NCBI RefSeq assembly: GCF_022747945.1
Contig: NZ_JALDST010000001.1
Span: 2,170,001-2,234,000, forward strand
From: Micromonospora sp. R77
Lineage (GTDB): Bacteria; Actinomycetota; Actinomycetes; Mycobacteriales; Micromonosporaceae
Direction of reading: 5' to 3'
DNA: 64,000 nucleotides
Both the position numbers and the translations under genes were made by a program. Numbering within the stretch: the stretch's first letter is position 1; each line of letters starts with the position of its first letter. The notes below the pieces were generated by a model. That model did no database searches and was not told where the DNA came from. It saw only the letters and a program-made list of their open reading frames with translations. Below, piece after piece: positions 27,692-37,043 of the stretch.

Positions 27692-28761
27692 GGGCGCTCC
27701 CGGACGGCCGAGCGGACCTGCCGGATGCCTTCCAGCACCAGCGCCTCGGCCACGCTCAGCTGGTCCCGGGTCACCACCACGCCGCCGTGGTGCGCGCGGA
27801 TGAAGTCCTCGAACGCGGCGGCGGTGGTACGGGGCGTGAAGCCGTACTCCTGCTCCAGTCGACTGGTGTCCACCACCCGACCGTGCACGAAGAGGTCCAC
27901 CTGGTCCAAACCGTAGCGGCCGAAACCGAGGCTGCGGGCGACGGCGGCGGCGCCGGAGAGGCCGGGCTCCAGCACCGGCATGGCCACCCGGCCGGCCCGC
28001 CGGATCGCCTGGGACAGGGAGAGCACGCCCGGCCCGGCGACGTTGTAGGTGCCCGGATGGTCCTCGACGATGGACCGGTGCAGCACCTCCAGGGCGTCGT
28101 CGAAGTGCACGAACTGGAGCCGGGGGTCGCGGCCGAAGACGGTGGGCACCACCGGCTGGGAGAAGTAGCGGGTGAGCGTGGTGTCGGCCGTGGAGCCGAT
28201 GAACGGCGCGAAGCGCAGCACCGTGGCGGTGACGTCGGGCCGGCGGCGGCGGAAGCCGCGGACGTACCCCTCGATGTCGAGGATGTCGCGGCCGAAACCG
28301 CCGCGCGGCACCTCGCGCGGCTCGGTCTCCTCGGTGAAGACGGCGGGGTCGCGGAACGACGCGCCGTACGCGGCGGTCGAGGAGCGGACCACGAGCTTGC
28401 GCAGCCGGGGCGCCCGCTGGCAGGCGGCGAGCAGCTGCATGGTGCCGATGACGTTCTGTTCCTTCATGGCCGACCGGCCGCCGTGCTGCGGGTCGGGGGC
28501 ACTGACCAGGGCCAGGTGGACGACGGCGTCGACGTCGAGGTCGGCGAGGAGGCCGCCGAGGGAGTCCAGGTCGAGGCGGACCCGTTCGACCCGGTCGAGC
28601 AGGTCGGTGACCTCGGGCCCGGGAGTGGTCGGGTCGACGCCGATGACCCGCTCGATGCGGGGGTCGGCGGCGAGCCGGGCGGCGACGTGGGCGCCGAGAT
28701 AGCGGCCGACCCCGGTCACGACGACGACCCCCGGAGCACCTGGGGTGCCACCGGGGGTCAT
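27688..28761 (-). CDS. NAD-dependent epimerase/dehydratase (extended SDR)
   Basis: A 357-residue Rossmann protein with VVVVTGVGRYLGAHVAARLAADPR (dinucleotide loop), VVHLALV, and SSTAAYGAS where the family has its active-site Tyr region. The C-terminal half is substrate-binding and ends with helices (EDFIRAHHGGVVVTRDQ). The family acts on nucleotide sugars or related compounds, but the substrate is unknown here. It is the first gene of the pair with the acyltransferase. Confidence 0.87.
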   Translation of the reverse strand: MTPGGTPGAPGVVVVTGVGRYLGAHVAARLAADPRIERVIGVDPTTPGPEVTDLLDRVERVRLDLDSLGGLLADLDVDAVVHLALVSAPDPQHGGRSAMKEQNVIGTMQLLAACQRAPRLRKLVVRSSTAAYGASFRDPAVFTEETEPREVPRGGFGRDILDIEGYVRGFRRRRPDVTATVLRFAPFIGSTADTTLTRYFSQPVVPTVFGRDPRLQFVHFDDALEVLHRSIVEDHPGTYNVAGPGVLSLSQAIRRAGRVAMPVLEPGLSGAAAVARSLGFGRYGLDQVDLFVHGRVVDTSRLEQEYGFTPRTTAAAFEDFIRAHHGGVVVTRDQLSVAEALVLEGIRQVRSAVRERP

Positions 28762-28881
28762 GTCGTGCGCCTCGCCCGGCAGGCGGGATCGAGCCGGGAC
28801 GTGCGCGGCCTGATCACCTGAGCCTCCGAGAGTCGACAGTTGGCAAGTGGTGCCGGAAGCCGGGCCGTAGCCCGGCCCCGG

Positions 28882-28983
28882 TCACTTGCCGAGACGGCGA
28901 CGCTGGACGCGGGTCTTGCGCAGCAGCTTGCGGTGCTTCTTCTTAGCCATGCGCTTGCGGCGCTTCTTGACCACCGAGCCCAT
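28882..28983 (-). CDS. Small ribosomal subunit protein bS22 (AURKAIP1/COX24 domain)
   Basis: A 33-residue very basic protein, [18 protein letters not shown] followed by [15 protein letters not shown]. It is almost identical in pattern to the small ribosomal protein bS22 of actinobacteria, which belongs to the AURKAIP1/COX24 family. AAAGG lies seven bases before the ATG. It is too short for most gene finders. A long 5' region of about 220 bases separates it from the HTH gene upstream on the same strand. Confidence 0.93.
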   Translation of the reverse strand: MGSVVKKRRKRMAKKKHRKLLRKTRVQRRRLGK

Positions 28984-29206
28984 ACGACAGCCTTTCGATG
29001 CAACGTGCGGGGCGGACCGGGCGACACCACCACGGGTGGCGTCGGTGACCGCGTGCGGACAACGGACCGGACCAGCGTGTGGTGGGCAGGGCGCACCAGC
29101 GTGCGGTCACGGTCGGGCTCCAGGGTAGCCGGAGTGCGTCAGCAGGACCAACGCGCCCCCGTCGATGCCCGTTTACGTCGCACTCGCCGCAGCGTGCGGC
29201 GGTGCG

Positions 29207-29416
29207 TCAGGCGGTTTCCTGGAAGGCGCCCCGCAGGTATTCGTGCACCGCGTGCTCGGGGACCCGGAACGACCGGCCGACCCGGACGGCGGTGAGCTCA
29301 CCGCTGTGCACGAGACGGTAGACCGTCATCTTGGACACCCGCATGACCGTCGCCACCTCGGCGACGGTCAGGAACCTGACATCCGACAGTCGAGCGTCGG
29401 ACTGCGACCCGGCCAT
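29207..29416 (-). CDS. Excisionase/MerR-type small helix-turn-helix protein
   Basis: A 69-residue DNA-binding protein: FLTVAEVATVMRVSKMTVYRLVHSGELTAVRVGRSFRVPEHAVHEYL, a single winged helix of the excisionase (BldC-like) class. A nearly identical protein lies in the same position, between bldN and the small ribosomal protein gene, in Streptomyces (the SCO3328 type). It is probably a regulator, not a phage excisionase, as there are no phage genes nearby. Targets are unknown. Confidence 0.9.
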   Translation of the reverse strand: MAGSQSDARLSDVRFLTVAEVATVMRVSKMTVYRLVHSGELTAVRVGRSFRVPEHAVHEYLRGAFQETA

Positions 29417-29542
29417 GGCTCACCGACCCATTCCCATGCCCGGCGCGTGCCGGGGCCGGCGGGATCGTCCCGTCGGAACGGCAACGCGCGTGTTACCAGT
29501 ACGGTAGCGGGGCGGTTGTGACCGGCGCGATCCCTTCCTGCT

Positions 29543-29577
29543 GTTGATCATGGGGTACTGGCCGTTTTCCCAGTGTT
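29543..29577. repeat. Truncated copy of palindrome family A
   Basis: GTTGATCATGGGGTACTGG starts as in copy 1 but the right part (CCAGTGTTGACC) only keeps an ACTGG/CCAGT stem. It lies 12 bases beyond the conserved end of the permease gene region, at a 3' end like the other copies. Confidence 0.6.
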
Positions 29578-29653
29578 GACCAGGCGTTTTACCCCCGGTT
29601 GAGTTCCTCGTCCCGTTGCCGGGACCGCTCCCGGCCCGGGCGACCGGGCCCGC

Positions 29654-30838
29654 TCACTCGGCGCGCAGCGCCACCACCGGGTCGAGCCGGCCGGCCCGCT
29701 GCGCCGGGACCACCCCGAAGACGATGCCGACCGCGGCGGAGACGCCGAAGGCGAGCGCCAGCGACCACCAGGTGATCGCGGCGGGGATCGGGGAGAACGC
29801 GTCGACCAGCAGGGCGGTGCCCACCCCGAGGGCCATCCCGGTCAGGCCACCGATGGCGGTGAGCAGGACCGCCTCCAGCAGGAACTGCACGCCGATGTCC
29901 CGGGGCCGCGCACCGACCGCCTTGCGCAGCCCGATCTCCCGGGTCCGTTCCCGGACGGAGACCAGCATGATGTTGGAGACGCCGACGCCGCCGACCAGCA
30001 GCGAGATGCCGGCGATCGCGGCCAGCACCCCGGTGAGCACGCCGAGGATGTCGCCGAGCACCCCGAGGATCTGCTGCTGGGTGACCGCGCTGAACTCGGT
30101 GTCCGGGTGCCGGCGGGACAGCTCGGCGGTGATCCGGTCGCCCAGTTCGCCGATCCGTTCCCGGTCCGGTGCCTTGACCGCGATGCCGTCGACCCGTTGG
30201 GTGCCCCAGAGCCGCTGCGCGGCGGTCACCGGCACGTGCACCTCGTCGTCGCGGTCCACGCCGAGGCTCTGCCCGAGAGGCGCGAAGACACCGATCACCC
30301 GGAACCGCACCCCGGCGAGCGCCACCTGCTGGCCGAGCGGTTCCCGGTCGGGGAAGAGGGCGGTGGCCACGGACGCGCCGAGCACCGCCACCCGCCGGCT
30401 GGTGTCGACGTCGGCCCGGGTCAGGTAGCGGCCCCGGGCCAGCGACCGGGTGAAGACCGCCGGGGTGGTCTCCAGCACACCCTGGACGGTGGTGAAGTCG
30501 GAGCGGTTGCCGGCCCGCGCGGTGGCGCCGGAGGCGACGGTGACCGCCACCCGGGACGGGTCGCCGACCACCCGGGTGACCGCGTCCACGTCCTTGAGGG
30601 TCAGCGGCGAGACCACCGGGGCGGTACCGACGTCGATCTTGCCGGGCACCACCAGGAGCAGGTTGGAGCCGAGCCCTTCGACCTGCCGCTCGACCTGCTG
30701 CTTGGTGCCGGTGCCGATGGCGACCAGGATCACCACCGAGGCCACCCCGATGATCACGCCGAGCATGGTCAGCGCGCTGCGCATCCGGTTGGCCCGCAGC
30801 GCGTCCAGCGCCACCCGCCACGCCTCGGCCACCCTCAC
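29654..30838 (-). CDS. MacB-like ABC transporter permease (FtsX family)
   Basis: A 394-residue permease. It has an N-terminal membrane helix (SALTMLGVIIGVASVVILVAIG), a large extracytoplasmic MacB-periplasmic-core domain (residues ~40-260), and three C-terminal helices of the FtsX domain (VLAAIAGISLLVGGVGVSN, LLEAVLLTAIGGLTGMALG, WWSLALAFGVSAAVGIVFG). The conserved ERTREIGLRKAVGARPRDI loop contacts the ATPase. With the ATPase and the adaptor it forms a tripartite-type exporter. The start overlaps the ATPase stop by four bases. Confidence 0.92.
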   Translation of the reverse strand: MRVAEAWRVALDALRANRMRSALTMLGVIIGVASVVILVAIGTGTKQQVERQVEGLGSNLLLVVPGKIDVGTAPVVSPLTLKDVDAVTRVVGDPSRVAVTVASGATARAGNRSDFTTVQGVLETTPAVFTRSLARGRYLTRADVDTSRRVAVLGASVATALFPDREPLGQQVALAGVRFRVIGVFAPLGQSLGVDRDDEVHVPVTAAQRLWGTQRVDGIAVKAPDRERIGELGDRITAELSRRHPDTEFSAVTQQQILGVLGDILGVLTGVLAAIAGISLLVGGVGVSNIMLVSVRERTREIGLRKAVGARPRDIGVQFLLEAVLLTAIGGLTGMALGVGTALLVDAFSPIPAAITWWSLALAFGVSAAVGIVFGVVPAQRAGRLDPVVALRAE

Positions 30839-31815
30839 CGGGCACCTCCCGCCGGCCGGTCCGCGTCGGGTGCCGGTCCGTCGCCGGCCGCCGGCTGTCC
30901 GCCGGTTCCGCCGACGGTGGTACGCGCGGAGAGCGCCGCCCCGCGCGGAAGGCGTCCGGTGGCTCCGGCGGCGCCACCGGAGCCACCGGACGGGTGCCCC
31001 GGACCGCTTCCGGACGCGGACCGGGGCTCCGCGCTGGGAGCGGCGTCCAGTGTCGCAGGTCGACCGTCGGGGTCCGACGGCGGTGGATCATGAAGCGGGC
31101 CGGCGGTCGCGGTGACCGTGTCGGATCGCACGAGCCCGTCCCGGACGGCGATCTGCCGGCGGGCCCGGGCGGCCACCTCCTGGTCGTGGGTGACCATCAC
31201 CAGCGCCACCCCGGACTCGGCGTTCAGCCGTTCCAGCAGCTCCAGCACCGCCTCACCGGTCACCGTGTCCAGGTTGCCGGTGGGCTCGTCGGCGAGCAGC
31301 ACCGCCGGGTCGGTGACCAGTGCCCGGGCGATCGCCACCCGCTGCTGCTCGCCGCCGGAGAGCTGGTTGGGCCGGTGGTGCAGCCGGTGCCCGAGCCCCA
31401 CCCGGCCGAGCATCGCCGCCGCCCGTTCCCGCCGCTGCCGCGCGCCGACCCCCCGGTAGACCAGCGGCAGCGCCACGTTGTCCACGGCGGACGTACGGGG
31501 CAGCAGGTGGAACGCCTGGAAGACGAAGCCGATGGTCTCGTTGCGCAGGGTCGCCAGCTCCGGGGCGGTCAGCGTCGCCACGTCCCGGCCGCCGATCACC
31601 AGCCGGCCGCCGGTGGGCTTGTCCAGCCCGCCCAGCAGGTGCATCAGGGTGGACTTGCCGGAGCCGGACGGCCCGATCACCGCCACGTAGTCACCGGCGG
31701 CGATGGTCAGCGACACCCCGCGCAGCGCCGGCACCGACACCCCGTCCAGCTCGTACGTCCGGGACACGTCGACCGCCTCGATGGCCGGCACCCCGTCCGG
31801 CAGGACGGTGTTCAC
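30835..31815 (-). CDS. ABC transporter ATP-binding protein (MacB/LolD type) with long C-terminal tail
   Basis: A 326-residue protein. Walker A GPSGSGKSTLMHLLGGLD, Q-loop FVFQAFHLLPRTS, signature LSGGEQQRVAIARAL, Walker B AVLLADEPTGNLD and H-loop VTHD are all present. The last ~95 residues (from RSDTVTATAG) are a Pro/Ser/Gly-rich disordered extension not found in most relatives. GTG 31815 overlaps the adaptor stop (GTGA). It energises the adjacent permease. Confidence 0.93.
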   Translation of the reverse strand: MNTVLPDGVPAIEAVDVSRTYELDGVSVPALRGVSLTIAAGDYVAVIGPSGSGKSTLMHLLGGLDKPTGGRLVIGGRDVATLTAPELATLRNETIGFVFQAFHLLPRTSAVDNVALPLVYRGVGARQRRERAAAMLGRVGLGHRLHHRPNQLSGGEQQRVAIARALVTDPAVLLADEPTGNLDTVTGEAVLELLERLNAESGVALVMVTHDQEVAARARRQIAVRDGLVRSDTVTATAGPLHDPPPSDPDGRPATLDAAPSAEPRSASGSGPGHPSGGSGGAAGATGRLPRGAALSARTTVGGTGGQPAAGDGPAPDADRPAGGAR

Positions 31816-33205
31816 CTCAGCTGCTGACCGTCGCGGACCTGGTCGGCGCCCCGGACCACGACCCGGTCGCCGGCCTGCACGCCGCTGACGATCTGCACCA
31901 GGTCCTGCCCCTGCACACCCAGCGTGACGGGCACCCGGTCCGCCTTCCCGTCCCGCAGCACCCAGACCGCGTCCCGACCGTCGGCGGAGAAGACCGCCGA
32001 GGCGGGTACGGCCACCGCGTCGGCGGCCTCGCGTACCCGGAGGTGGACCACGGCGTTCATGCCGGGGCGCGGGGTGGGGGCGGCCTCGCCCTCGCCGAGG
32101 CGACCCGCGCCGAGGGCCAGCCGCACCCGATAGGTCACTCCGCCCCGGGCGGAGCTGCTGGGCAGCACGTCGACCGAGCGGACCCGGGCGTCGTAGGTGG
32201 CGCCGGTGACCGCGTCCAGCTCGACGGTGGCGGTCAGCCCGGCGCGGACCAGCAGCACGTCCGTCTCGTCGACCTGGGCGAGCAGCCCCAGCTCGCCGAG
32301 GTCGACGACGGTGAGCACGGGCGTGCCCGCGGTGACCCGGCCACCGGCCGGCACGGCGTCGTCCACGCCGGGCGGCGGGCCACCCTGGGCGGGCGCGAAC
32401 GCCGACGCGTCGACCCCCGTCCCACCCGGACCGGCCGCGCCCAGCAGACCGGCCAGGTCGGTCGACCCGGTGCCGGTACGGGTGCCACCGGGCTGCACCA
32501 CCCCGTCGACGGGCGCCCGCAGGGTGAGCGCGTCGACGGTCGCCTTCGCCAGGTCGTACGCCTGCTGGGCCTGGAGGCGTTGGGCGCTGGAGAGCGCGCC
32601 GACGGCGGAGTTCAGCCCCGCCACGCCACGCTGCACCGCGGCGACCGCGCGGTCGGCGGCGCGGGCGGCCGAGGCGTACTGCTGCTGCGCGGACTCGACC
32701 TGGAGCAGCAGCGCGGAACGCAGCTTCGCATCGCCGATCTTCCCGGCGGCGGTCGGGCCGCGGCGAACGCGTCGGCGGCGGCCCGGTCGGTGCCGCGCCG
32801 GCTGCCGCCCAGGTCACCGACCCCGACGCCCCGGCCGGCGCGCTTCGCGGCGCGGAGCGCGTCGCGGGCCTGCCGGAGCCGGTCCTGGGCGGACGGTGAG
32901 CTGATCACCGCGAGCACCTGCCCCCGGCGTACCCGCTGTCCGGGCTGGACACGCAGGCTGGCGAGGGTGCCGTCGGCGGGGGCGGTGAGGGTCGCGGCGG
33001 ATCGGGCGGTCACCGTGGCCGGGGCATCGATCACCTCGGCGACGGCGGACCGGCCGACCGGGGCGAGCGTGACGGAGGACTTCTCGTCACCGCAGGAGGC
33101 GGCGGTGGTGCCGGTGAGGGCGACGACGGCGAGGAGGGCGGTGAGCAGGCGGGGCCGCGTGGCGATCGAGGGCCGCGGCGAGTGGGTGCGGGCCACCCGA
33201 CCCAT
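31812..33205 (-). CDS. HlyD/MacA-like efflux adaptor lipoprotein, reading frame broken
   Basis: The N-terminal frame (from 33205) has a lipoprotein-type signal (LLTALLAVVALTGTTAASC) and the first biotinyl-lipoyl half (LTAPADGTLASLRVQPGQRVRRGQVLAVI). After GTDRAAADAFAAA the frame changes near 32745-32765. The second frame continues KIGDAKLRSALLLQVESAQ with the coiled-coil hairpin, the second lipoyl half (LTLRAPVDGVVQPGG) and the beta-barrel and membrane-proximal domains to the stop at 31812. One missing base in a GC-rich run explains this. Upstream gene of the ABC exporter operon. Confidence 0.85.
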
Positions 33206-33256
33206 GCTACGACCCGTCGACGGGTGTCGACGTCACGGCCGGGCCTCGGTCCGTGG

Positions 33257-34833
33257 TCAGCCGACCACGCCGCGGACGTAGGCGACGCAGTCGTCGTGCA
33301 GCGTGGACCACTGCTCGCCGAAGACCCGCTCGGACGCCTGCTCGACGGGGTCCCGGTCGTGGATCACCGCCCGGAAGAAGTCCAGCAGCCGCTGTTCCCC
33401 GTACCGGTCGACGAGGTGCCGGACGGCCAGGTAGCCGATCCCGTAGCTGCCGCCCACCCGGTCGTCGGCCGCGTTGTCGGGCGGGGCCAGCCCGTCCAGC
33501 CGGCCGTTCCACCCGCTCCCGACGAGTTTCCGCACCTCGGCGAGCCCTTCGTAGCGCCGCACCGGTTGGCCGTCCGCGCCGGCGTACTCGGCGAGTCCCT
33601 CCACCAGCCACCAGTTGGCCCGGCCGGAATAGCCCCGGTCGGGCAGCGAGGCGGCGTGGGTCAGCTCGTGCCGGAGCAGGTCGTCGGCCCCGGCGGAGGT
33701 CAGGCTCGCCGCGTTCAGCACCACGTCGTGGTGGCCGCCGCCGACGCCGACCGCGTAACCGGCCGTCCACGCGGGACGACCGCCGCCGTACCAGCGGGAC
33801 CATTCGTCCCGACCGGCGTAGAAGACCAGATAGCGGTCGGGTGGCGCGGTGCCCACCGCGTACAGGTCGGCGACCTTCGCCGCCGTTTCGGCCTGGGTGA
33901 GCAGGGCGGGCAGCCGGGCCCGCAGTGCGGGCGTGGTGGCGACGACGGTCCGCTTCCCGAACGCCACCGCCAGGTCGCTGACCTCCCAGGGCCGGGCACC
34001 GGCCGGCGCGGCCCGGGACTCGTCGAACGCGAGCAGCCGGGGCTGCTCACCGGCCTCCCGCCAGCGGGTGCCGATCACCACCGTGGCCGGCGTGCACTCC
34101 GGCACGACGAAGCAGTAGCCCACGCTGACCGGCAACTCCCACTCCCCCGGTCGGCCGGCCACCGCGTGGGCGCCTCGTCCGCCGCCGGCCGCCACACGGT
34201 CACCCGGAGCGCCCGCAGCGCCGCGTACCGCCGGGTCAGGCCGGCGCGGGCCGCCGGCTCCGCGACGGCGAGGAACCCGGCCCGGTCGCCGCCGAGCAGC
34301 GCCGCGGCCTGCCGGTCGAGTTGCGCGGTGATCCGCGTGCCGAGGCGACGGGCCGCGGCGGTGGCCGCGTCGTCGCCGGTGGCCGACCGGCCGGCCGCGT
34401 CACCGACCAGCCCGACCAGGAGTACGGCGGGCAGCGCGCAGCTCAGCAGCACGACCACCGCCGCGAGCGCCGCCCACCACCCCCACCGCCGCCGACGCTG
34501 CGGCTGCGGCTGCGGCTGCGGCTGCGGCTCAGCTTTCTGGGCCGCAACGGGTTCGTCGACCGGGGCCAGCGCGGGGGCGGGAACCTGTGCGAGGGCCGGA
34601 ACCTGCGCGGGGGCCGGTATCTCCGCGAGGGCGGGAGCCTGCGCGGGAGCCGGGGCGGGCTGAAGGATCGGTGCCCGGCGGGAACGGGGAACGTCCGTGC
34701 CGGTGGCGACCGTCTCACCGCCCGGGCGCGGTCCCGGAGCTGTGGCCCCTTCACGTCCGGCAGTCGGATCATCGGCTTCGGGCGGCGCAGTGTCCGTGGT
34801 CACCTCACCGGGCTGCTGGTCGCCGTCAGTCAC
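33257..34833 (-). CDS. Membrane-anchored gluzincin metallopeptidase-like protein, reading frame broken
   Basis: The N-terminal frame (GTG 34833) has a disordered region with PAPAQ/PALAQV repeats and a PQPQPQ run, then a membrane helix (WWAALAAVVVLLSCALPAVLL). The second frame, ending at 33257, holds RHELTHAASLPDRGYSGRANWWLVEGLAEY: an HELTH zinc motif with a downstream Glu, as in gluzincin peptidases (peptidase MA-like). The join is at about 34160-34195, where one base appears to be missing (ITVWRPAADE running into HAVAGRPGEW). The substrate is unknown. The catalytic domain would be outside the cell. Confidence 0.78.
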
Positions 34834-34930
34834 CGGCGAAGGGTACGACCAATCGGGCGATCCGGTCCAGACCAACCCGCGCGTCCGGGACGCGCGGTGA
34901 CAATCGCTCTTCGGGAGCGGACGCAGTCGG

Positions 34931-35032
34931 CTGCCTACGAACTTGAACGCATTGGTGAATCACCGACCGCCGGCAGCGCTCGAGGAGAGCGGTGATCGAC
35001 TGATTCATTGATGTAATCAAGTTCGTAGGCAG
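34931..35032. repeat. 102-base element with 16-bp perfect terminal inverted repeats
   Basis: CTGCCTACGAACTTGA (34931-34946) and TCAAGTTCGTAGGCAG (35017-35032) are perfect inverted repeats. The match continues imperfectly inwards (CATTGGTGAATCA against TGATTCATTGATG). The arms are less GC-rich than the surroundings. The layout resembles a miniature inverted-repeat element. No target-site duplication is evident. Confidence 0.7.
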
Positions 35033-35130
35033 TAGAGCGGCCCCTCCGTTCCAGTCGGCCGCGACAGGCCGGCGGGCCGAGCCGATCGGAGCGAACCGGA
35101 CCCACCAGACCAGGCCGAACCGACCGGACC

Positions 35131-35285
35131 GGACCAGGCCGAGCCAGGCCGAGCCAGGCCGAGCCAGGCCGAGCCAGGCCGAGCCAGGCCGAGCCAGGCC
35201 GAGCCAGGCCGAGCCAGGCCGAGCCAGGCCGAGCCGAGCCAGGCCGAGCCGAGCCAGGCCGAGCCGAGCCGAGCCGAGCCAGGCT
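35131..35285. repeat. Decanucleotide tandem repeat (GAGCCAGGCC)
   Basis: Nine perfect copies of GAGCCAGGCC run from 35141 to 35230, preceded by one variant. They are followed by a mixed GAGCC/AGGCC array to about 35285. The unit is ten bases, so it cannot be a constant coding repeat. Confidence 0.92.
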
Positions 35286-35329
35286 GAGCGGGCTTGGCCG
35301 GGGGCGGAGCAGGTCGGGCCGTGAGCAGG

Positions 35330-35665
35330 TCAGACGGGGTCGCCGGCGAGGCGGAGCAGGGTCTTGTCGACCGCCCAGAGCACGACCAGCAGGGTGGCCG
35401 GCACCGGGTGGCCGGCGAGCGCGAGCAGCACGCCGCCGGTGACGAAACAGGCGGCCTGCACGGCGAGCTTGCCGGGCGCCGGCAGCGCCACGGCGGCCCT
35501 CGGTGAGCAGAAGACGCCCCAGACGACGGCGATCAGCAGGGGCGCACCGATGCCGGCGACGAGGCGTACCGGCCACCCCGCGTCGAGGGTGAAACCCCAC
35601 CAGCCGGCGGCGGCGAGCATCGCCAGCTCCAGCAGGAACGCGAGGGTCGACAGCAGGGCCTTCAT
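35330..35665 (-). CDS. YrdB-family membrane protein (DUF2568)
   Basis: A 111-residue membrane protein with about four helices (LAFLLELAMLAAAGWWGF, LVAGIGAPLLIAVVWGVF, LAVQAACFVTGGVLLALAG, ATLLVVLWAVDKTLLRL). The FCSPRAAVALP loop is typical of YrdB/DUF2568 proteins. Function is unknown. Its start overlaps the stop of the TetR gene (35662-35665), so it is the third gene of the hydrolase-tetR-yrdB operon. Confidence 0.85.
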   Translation of the reverse strand: MKALLSTLAFLLELAMLAAAGWWGFTLDAGWPVRLVAGIGAPLLIAVVWGVFCSPRAAVALPAPGKLAVQAACFVTGGVLLALAGHPVPATLLVVLWAVDKTLLRLAGDPV

Positions 35666-36231
35666 GAGGAACTCCAGTTTCGGAACGCGGTGTCCAGGAC
35701 GGCCACCAACTGGTCGAACGAGCGGTCGATGCCGTGGGGCAGGCCGAATCCGCCGGCCGCCTCCAGGGTGATGAAGCCGTGCACCGCGCTGCGGAAGATC
35801 CGGGCGGCGTCGACGGCGTCGTCGCCGGTCAGGCCGTACCCGATGAGGATGGCGTAGATCGCGTCGAGCGCGCGGCGGCCGGCCGCGACGTGGTCGGGGT
35901 CGCCGGCGTCGGGCACCTGCTGGGCCGCCGGGTAGCGGCCGGGGTGCCGGTGGGCGTAGTCGCGCCAGGCGGCGGCGACGCCGCGCAGCGCGTCCACCCC
36001 GGCCCGTCCCCCGGCGGCGGTGGTCATCTCGTCGGCGAGTTCCGCGAGGGCCAGCGCACCGAGTCGCTGGTTCAGCGCGTCGACGCCGCGGACGTGCTTG
36101 TAGAGGCTGGGCAGGGCGACGCCGAGCCGGCCGGCGAGCGCGGCCAGGGTGAGCCGGTCGTAGCCGACCTCGTCGGCGAGCCGGGCGGCCTCGCGGACGA
36201 CGGTCTGCGGCGTCAGGCCGGCCCTAGGCAC
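35662..36231 (-). CDS. TetR/AcrR-family regulator (WHG-domain type)
   Basis: A 189-residue regulator. The N-terminal helix-turn-helix reads REAARLADEVGYDRLTLAALAGRLGVALPSLYKHV. The C-terminal domain (WRDYAHRHPGRYPAAQ and AARIFRSAVHGFITLEAAGGF) is the WHG type of TetR. The gene overlaps the hydrolase gene by eight bases and is in its operon, so it probably represses its own operon through the AGCTAA-N5-TTAGCT site at 37027-37043. Confidence 0.92.
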   Translation of the reverse strand: MPRAGLTPQTVVREAARLADEVGYDRLTLAALAGRLGVALPSLYKHVRGVDALNQRLGALALAELADEMTTAAGGRAGVDALRGVAAAWRDYAHRHPGRYPAAQQVPDAGDPDHVAAGRRALDAIYAILIGYGLTGDDAVDAARIFRSAVHGFITLEAAGGFGLPHGIDRSFDQLVAVLDTAFRNWSSS

Positions 36232-37018
36232 CGGAGGTCACCGCGAGGAACTCGACGAGCTGGGCGGCGGTGGCCGCCGGCTGGTCGGCGTGCGGGTAGT
36301 GGCCGGAGTCGTCGATCATGCGCGCCTCGGCGGTGGTGAACTGCCGGCGGGCGGCCCGCGCCTCCGCGCCGGGGTCCGGGAAGTCGGGGTCCTTCGTACC
36401 CATCAGGACCAGGACCGGCTGGCGCACCTCGCCGGCCCGCGCGGTCCAGTGCGGCGCGACCGGCGCGACCACCCCGCGCACCGCGTCCATCCGGCCGCGC
36501 AGCGCCGCCACCAGCTCCTTGCGGTACGCCGCGTCGTCGGCGGGCCGCGCGGCGGGGAAGAGCGTCTTGTGGAACATGCCGAACAGCCGGGGGCTGCGCA
36601 GCACCACCGCCTGGACGGCCCGCAGGACCGCGTTGGGCTTCGGCTCGGCGACGAACGGGCTGAGCTGCACGATGCCGTTGACCAGCTCCGGCGCGTCGGC
36701 GGCGGCGAAGACGACGGCGGCACCGCTGGACGAGCTGCCGACCAGGGTGGCCGGGCCGCCGCCGAGGGCACGCACCACGGCCAGCAGGTCGGCGCCCACC
36801 TCGGCCGGTGCGTACGTCGGCCAGTGCGGGCTGGAGTCGCCGTGCCCCCGCACGTCGACGGAGGCCACCCGGTGACCGGCCTGGACCAGGAGCGGGATCA
36901 GGTGGCGGAAGGACCGGCGGTTCTCTCCCATGCCGTGCGACAGGACCACCAGCGGCCCCTCCCCGTGCACCTCGTACGCAATGGTTCCGTCGTCGCGCGC
37001 CAGCTGGCTAATCATCAT
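36224..37018 (-). CDS. Alpha/beta hydrolase
   Basis: About 264 residues. HGEGPLVVLSHGMGENRRSFRHL starts the fold (oxyanion loop HGMG), the nucleophile elbow is VGSSSSGAAV, the acid is in VLMGTKDPDFPDPG, and the catalytic His is in DDSGHYPHADQP. It may be an esterase or a haloperoxidase-like hydrolase, and the substrate is probably the inducer of the TetR protein. ATG 37018 follows the promoter so closely that the mRNA may be almost leaderless. First gene of the operon. Confidence 0.88.
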   Translation of the reverse strand: MMISQLARDDGTIAYEVHGEGPLVVLSHGMGENRRSFRHLIPLLVQAGHRVASVDVRGHGDSSPHWPTYAPAEVGADLLAVVRALGGGPATLVGSSSSGAAVVFAAADAPELVNGIVQLSPFVAEPKPNAVLRAVQAVVLRSPRLFGMFHKTLFPAARPADDAAYRKELVAALRGRMDAVRGVVAPVAPHWTARAGEVRQPVLVLMGTKDPDFPDPGAEARAARRQFTTAEARMIDDSGHYPHADQPAATAAQLVEFLAVTSGA

Positions 37019-37026
37019 AGCCAAAA

Positions 37027-37043
37027 AGCTAATACACTTAGCT
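37027..37043. promoter_or_regulatory. Putative TetR operator within the hydrolase-tetR promoter
   Basis: AGCTAA-TACAC-TTAGCT is a perfect 6-bp inverted repeat with a five-base centre. On the minus strand TTGACG (37050-37055) and TATTAG (37029-37034) form a plausible -35/-10 pair with a 15-base spacer, and the operator overlaps the -10 box. A single AGCTAA-like half site (GGCTAA) recurs near the start codon. Confidence 0.72.

Larger units (their letters stand above)
34876..35329. other. Repeat-rich intergenic region with no gene
   Basis: About 450 bases between two minus-strand genes. It contains the 102-base inverted-repeat element (34931-35032) and the decanucleotide array (35131-35285). 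Open frames across the array are simple translations of the repeat (GSARP-type) and are not believable. Confidence 0.7.

Noticed and set aside
29207..29416. Phage excisionase indicating a prophage remnant
   Set aside because: The same small HTH gene is found at this place in Streptomyces, and no integrase, attachment site or phage gene is near.
35131..35285. CRISPR array
   Set aside because: The units are ten bases with no spacers, and there are no cas genes in the window.
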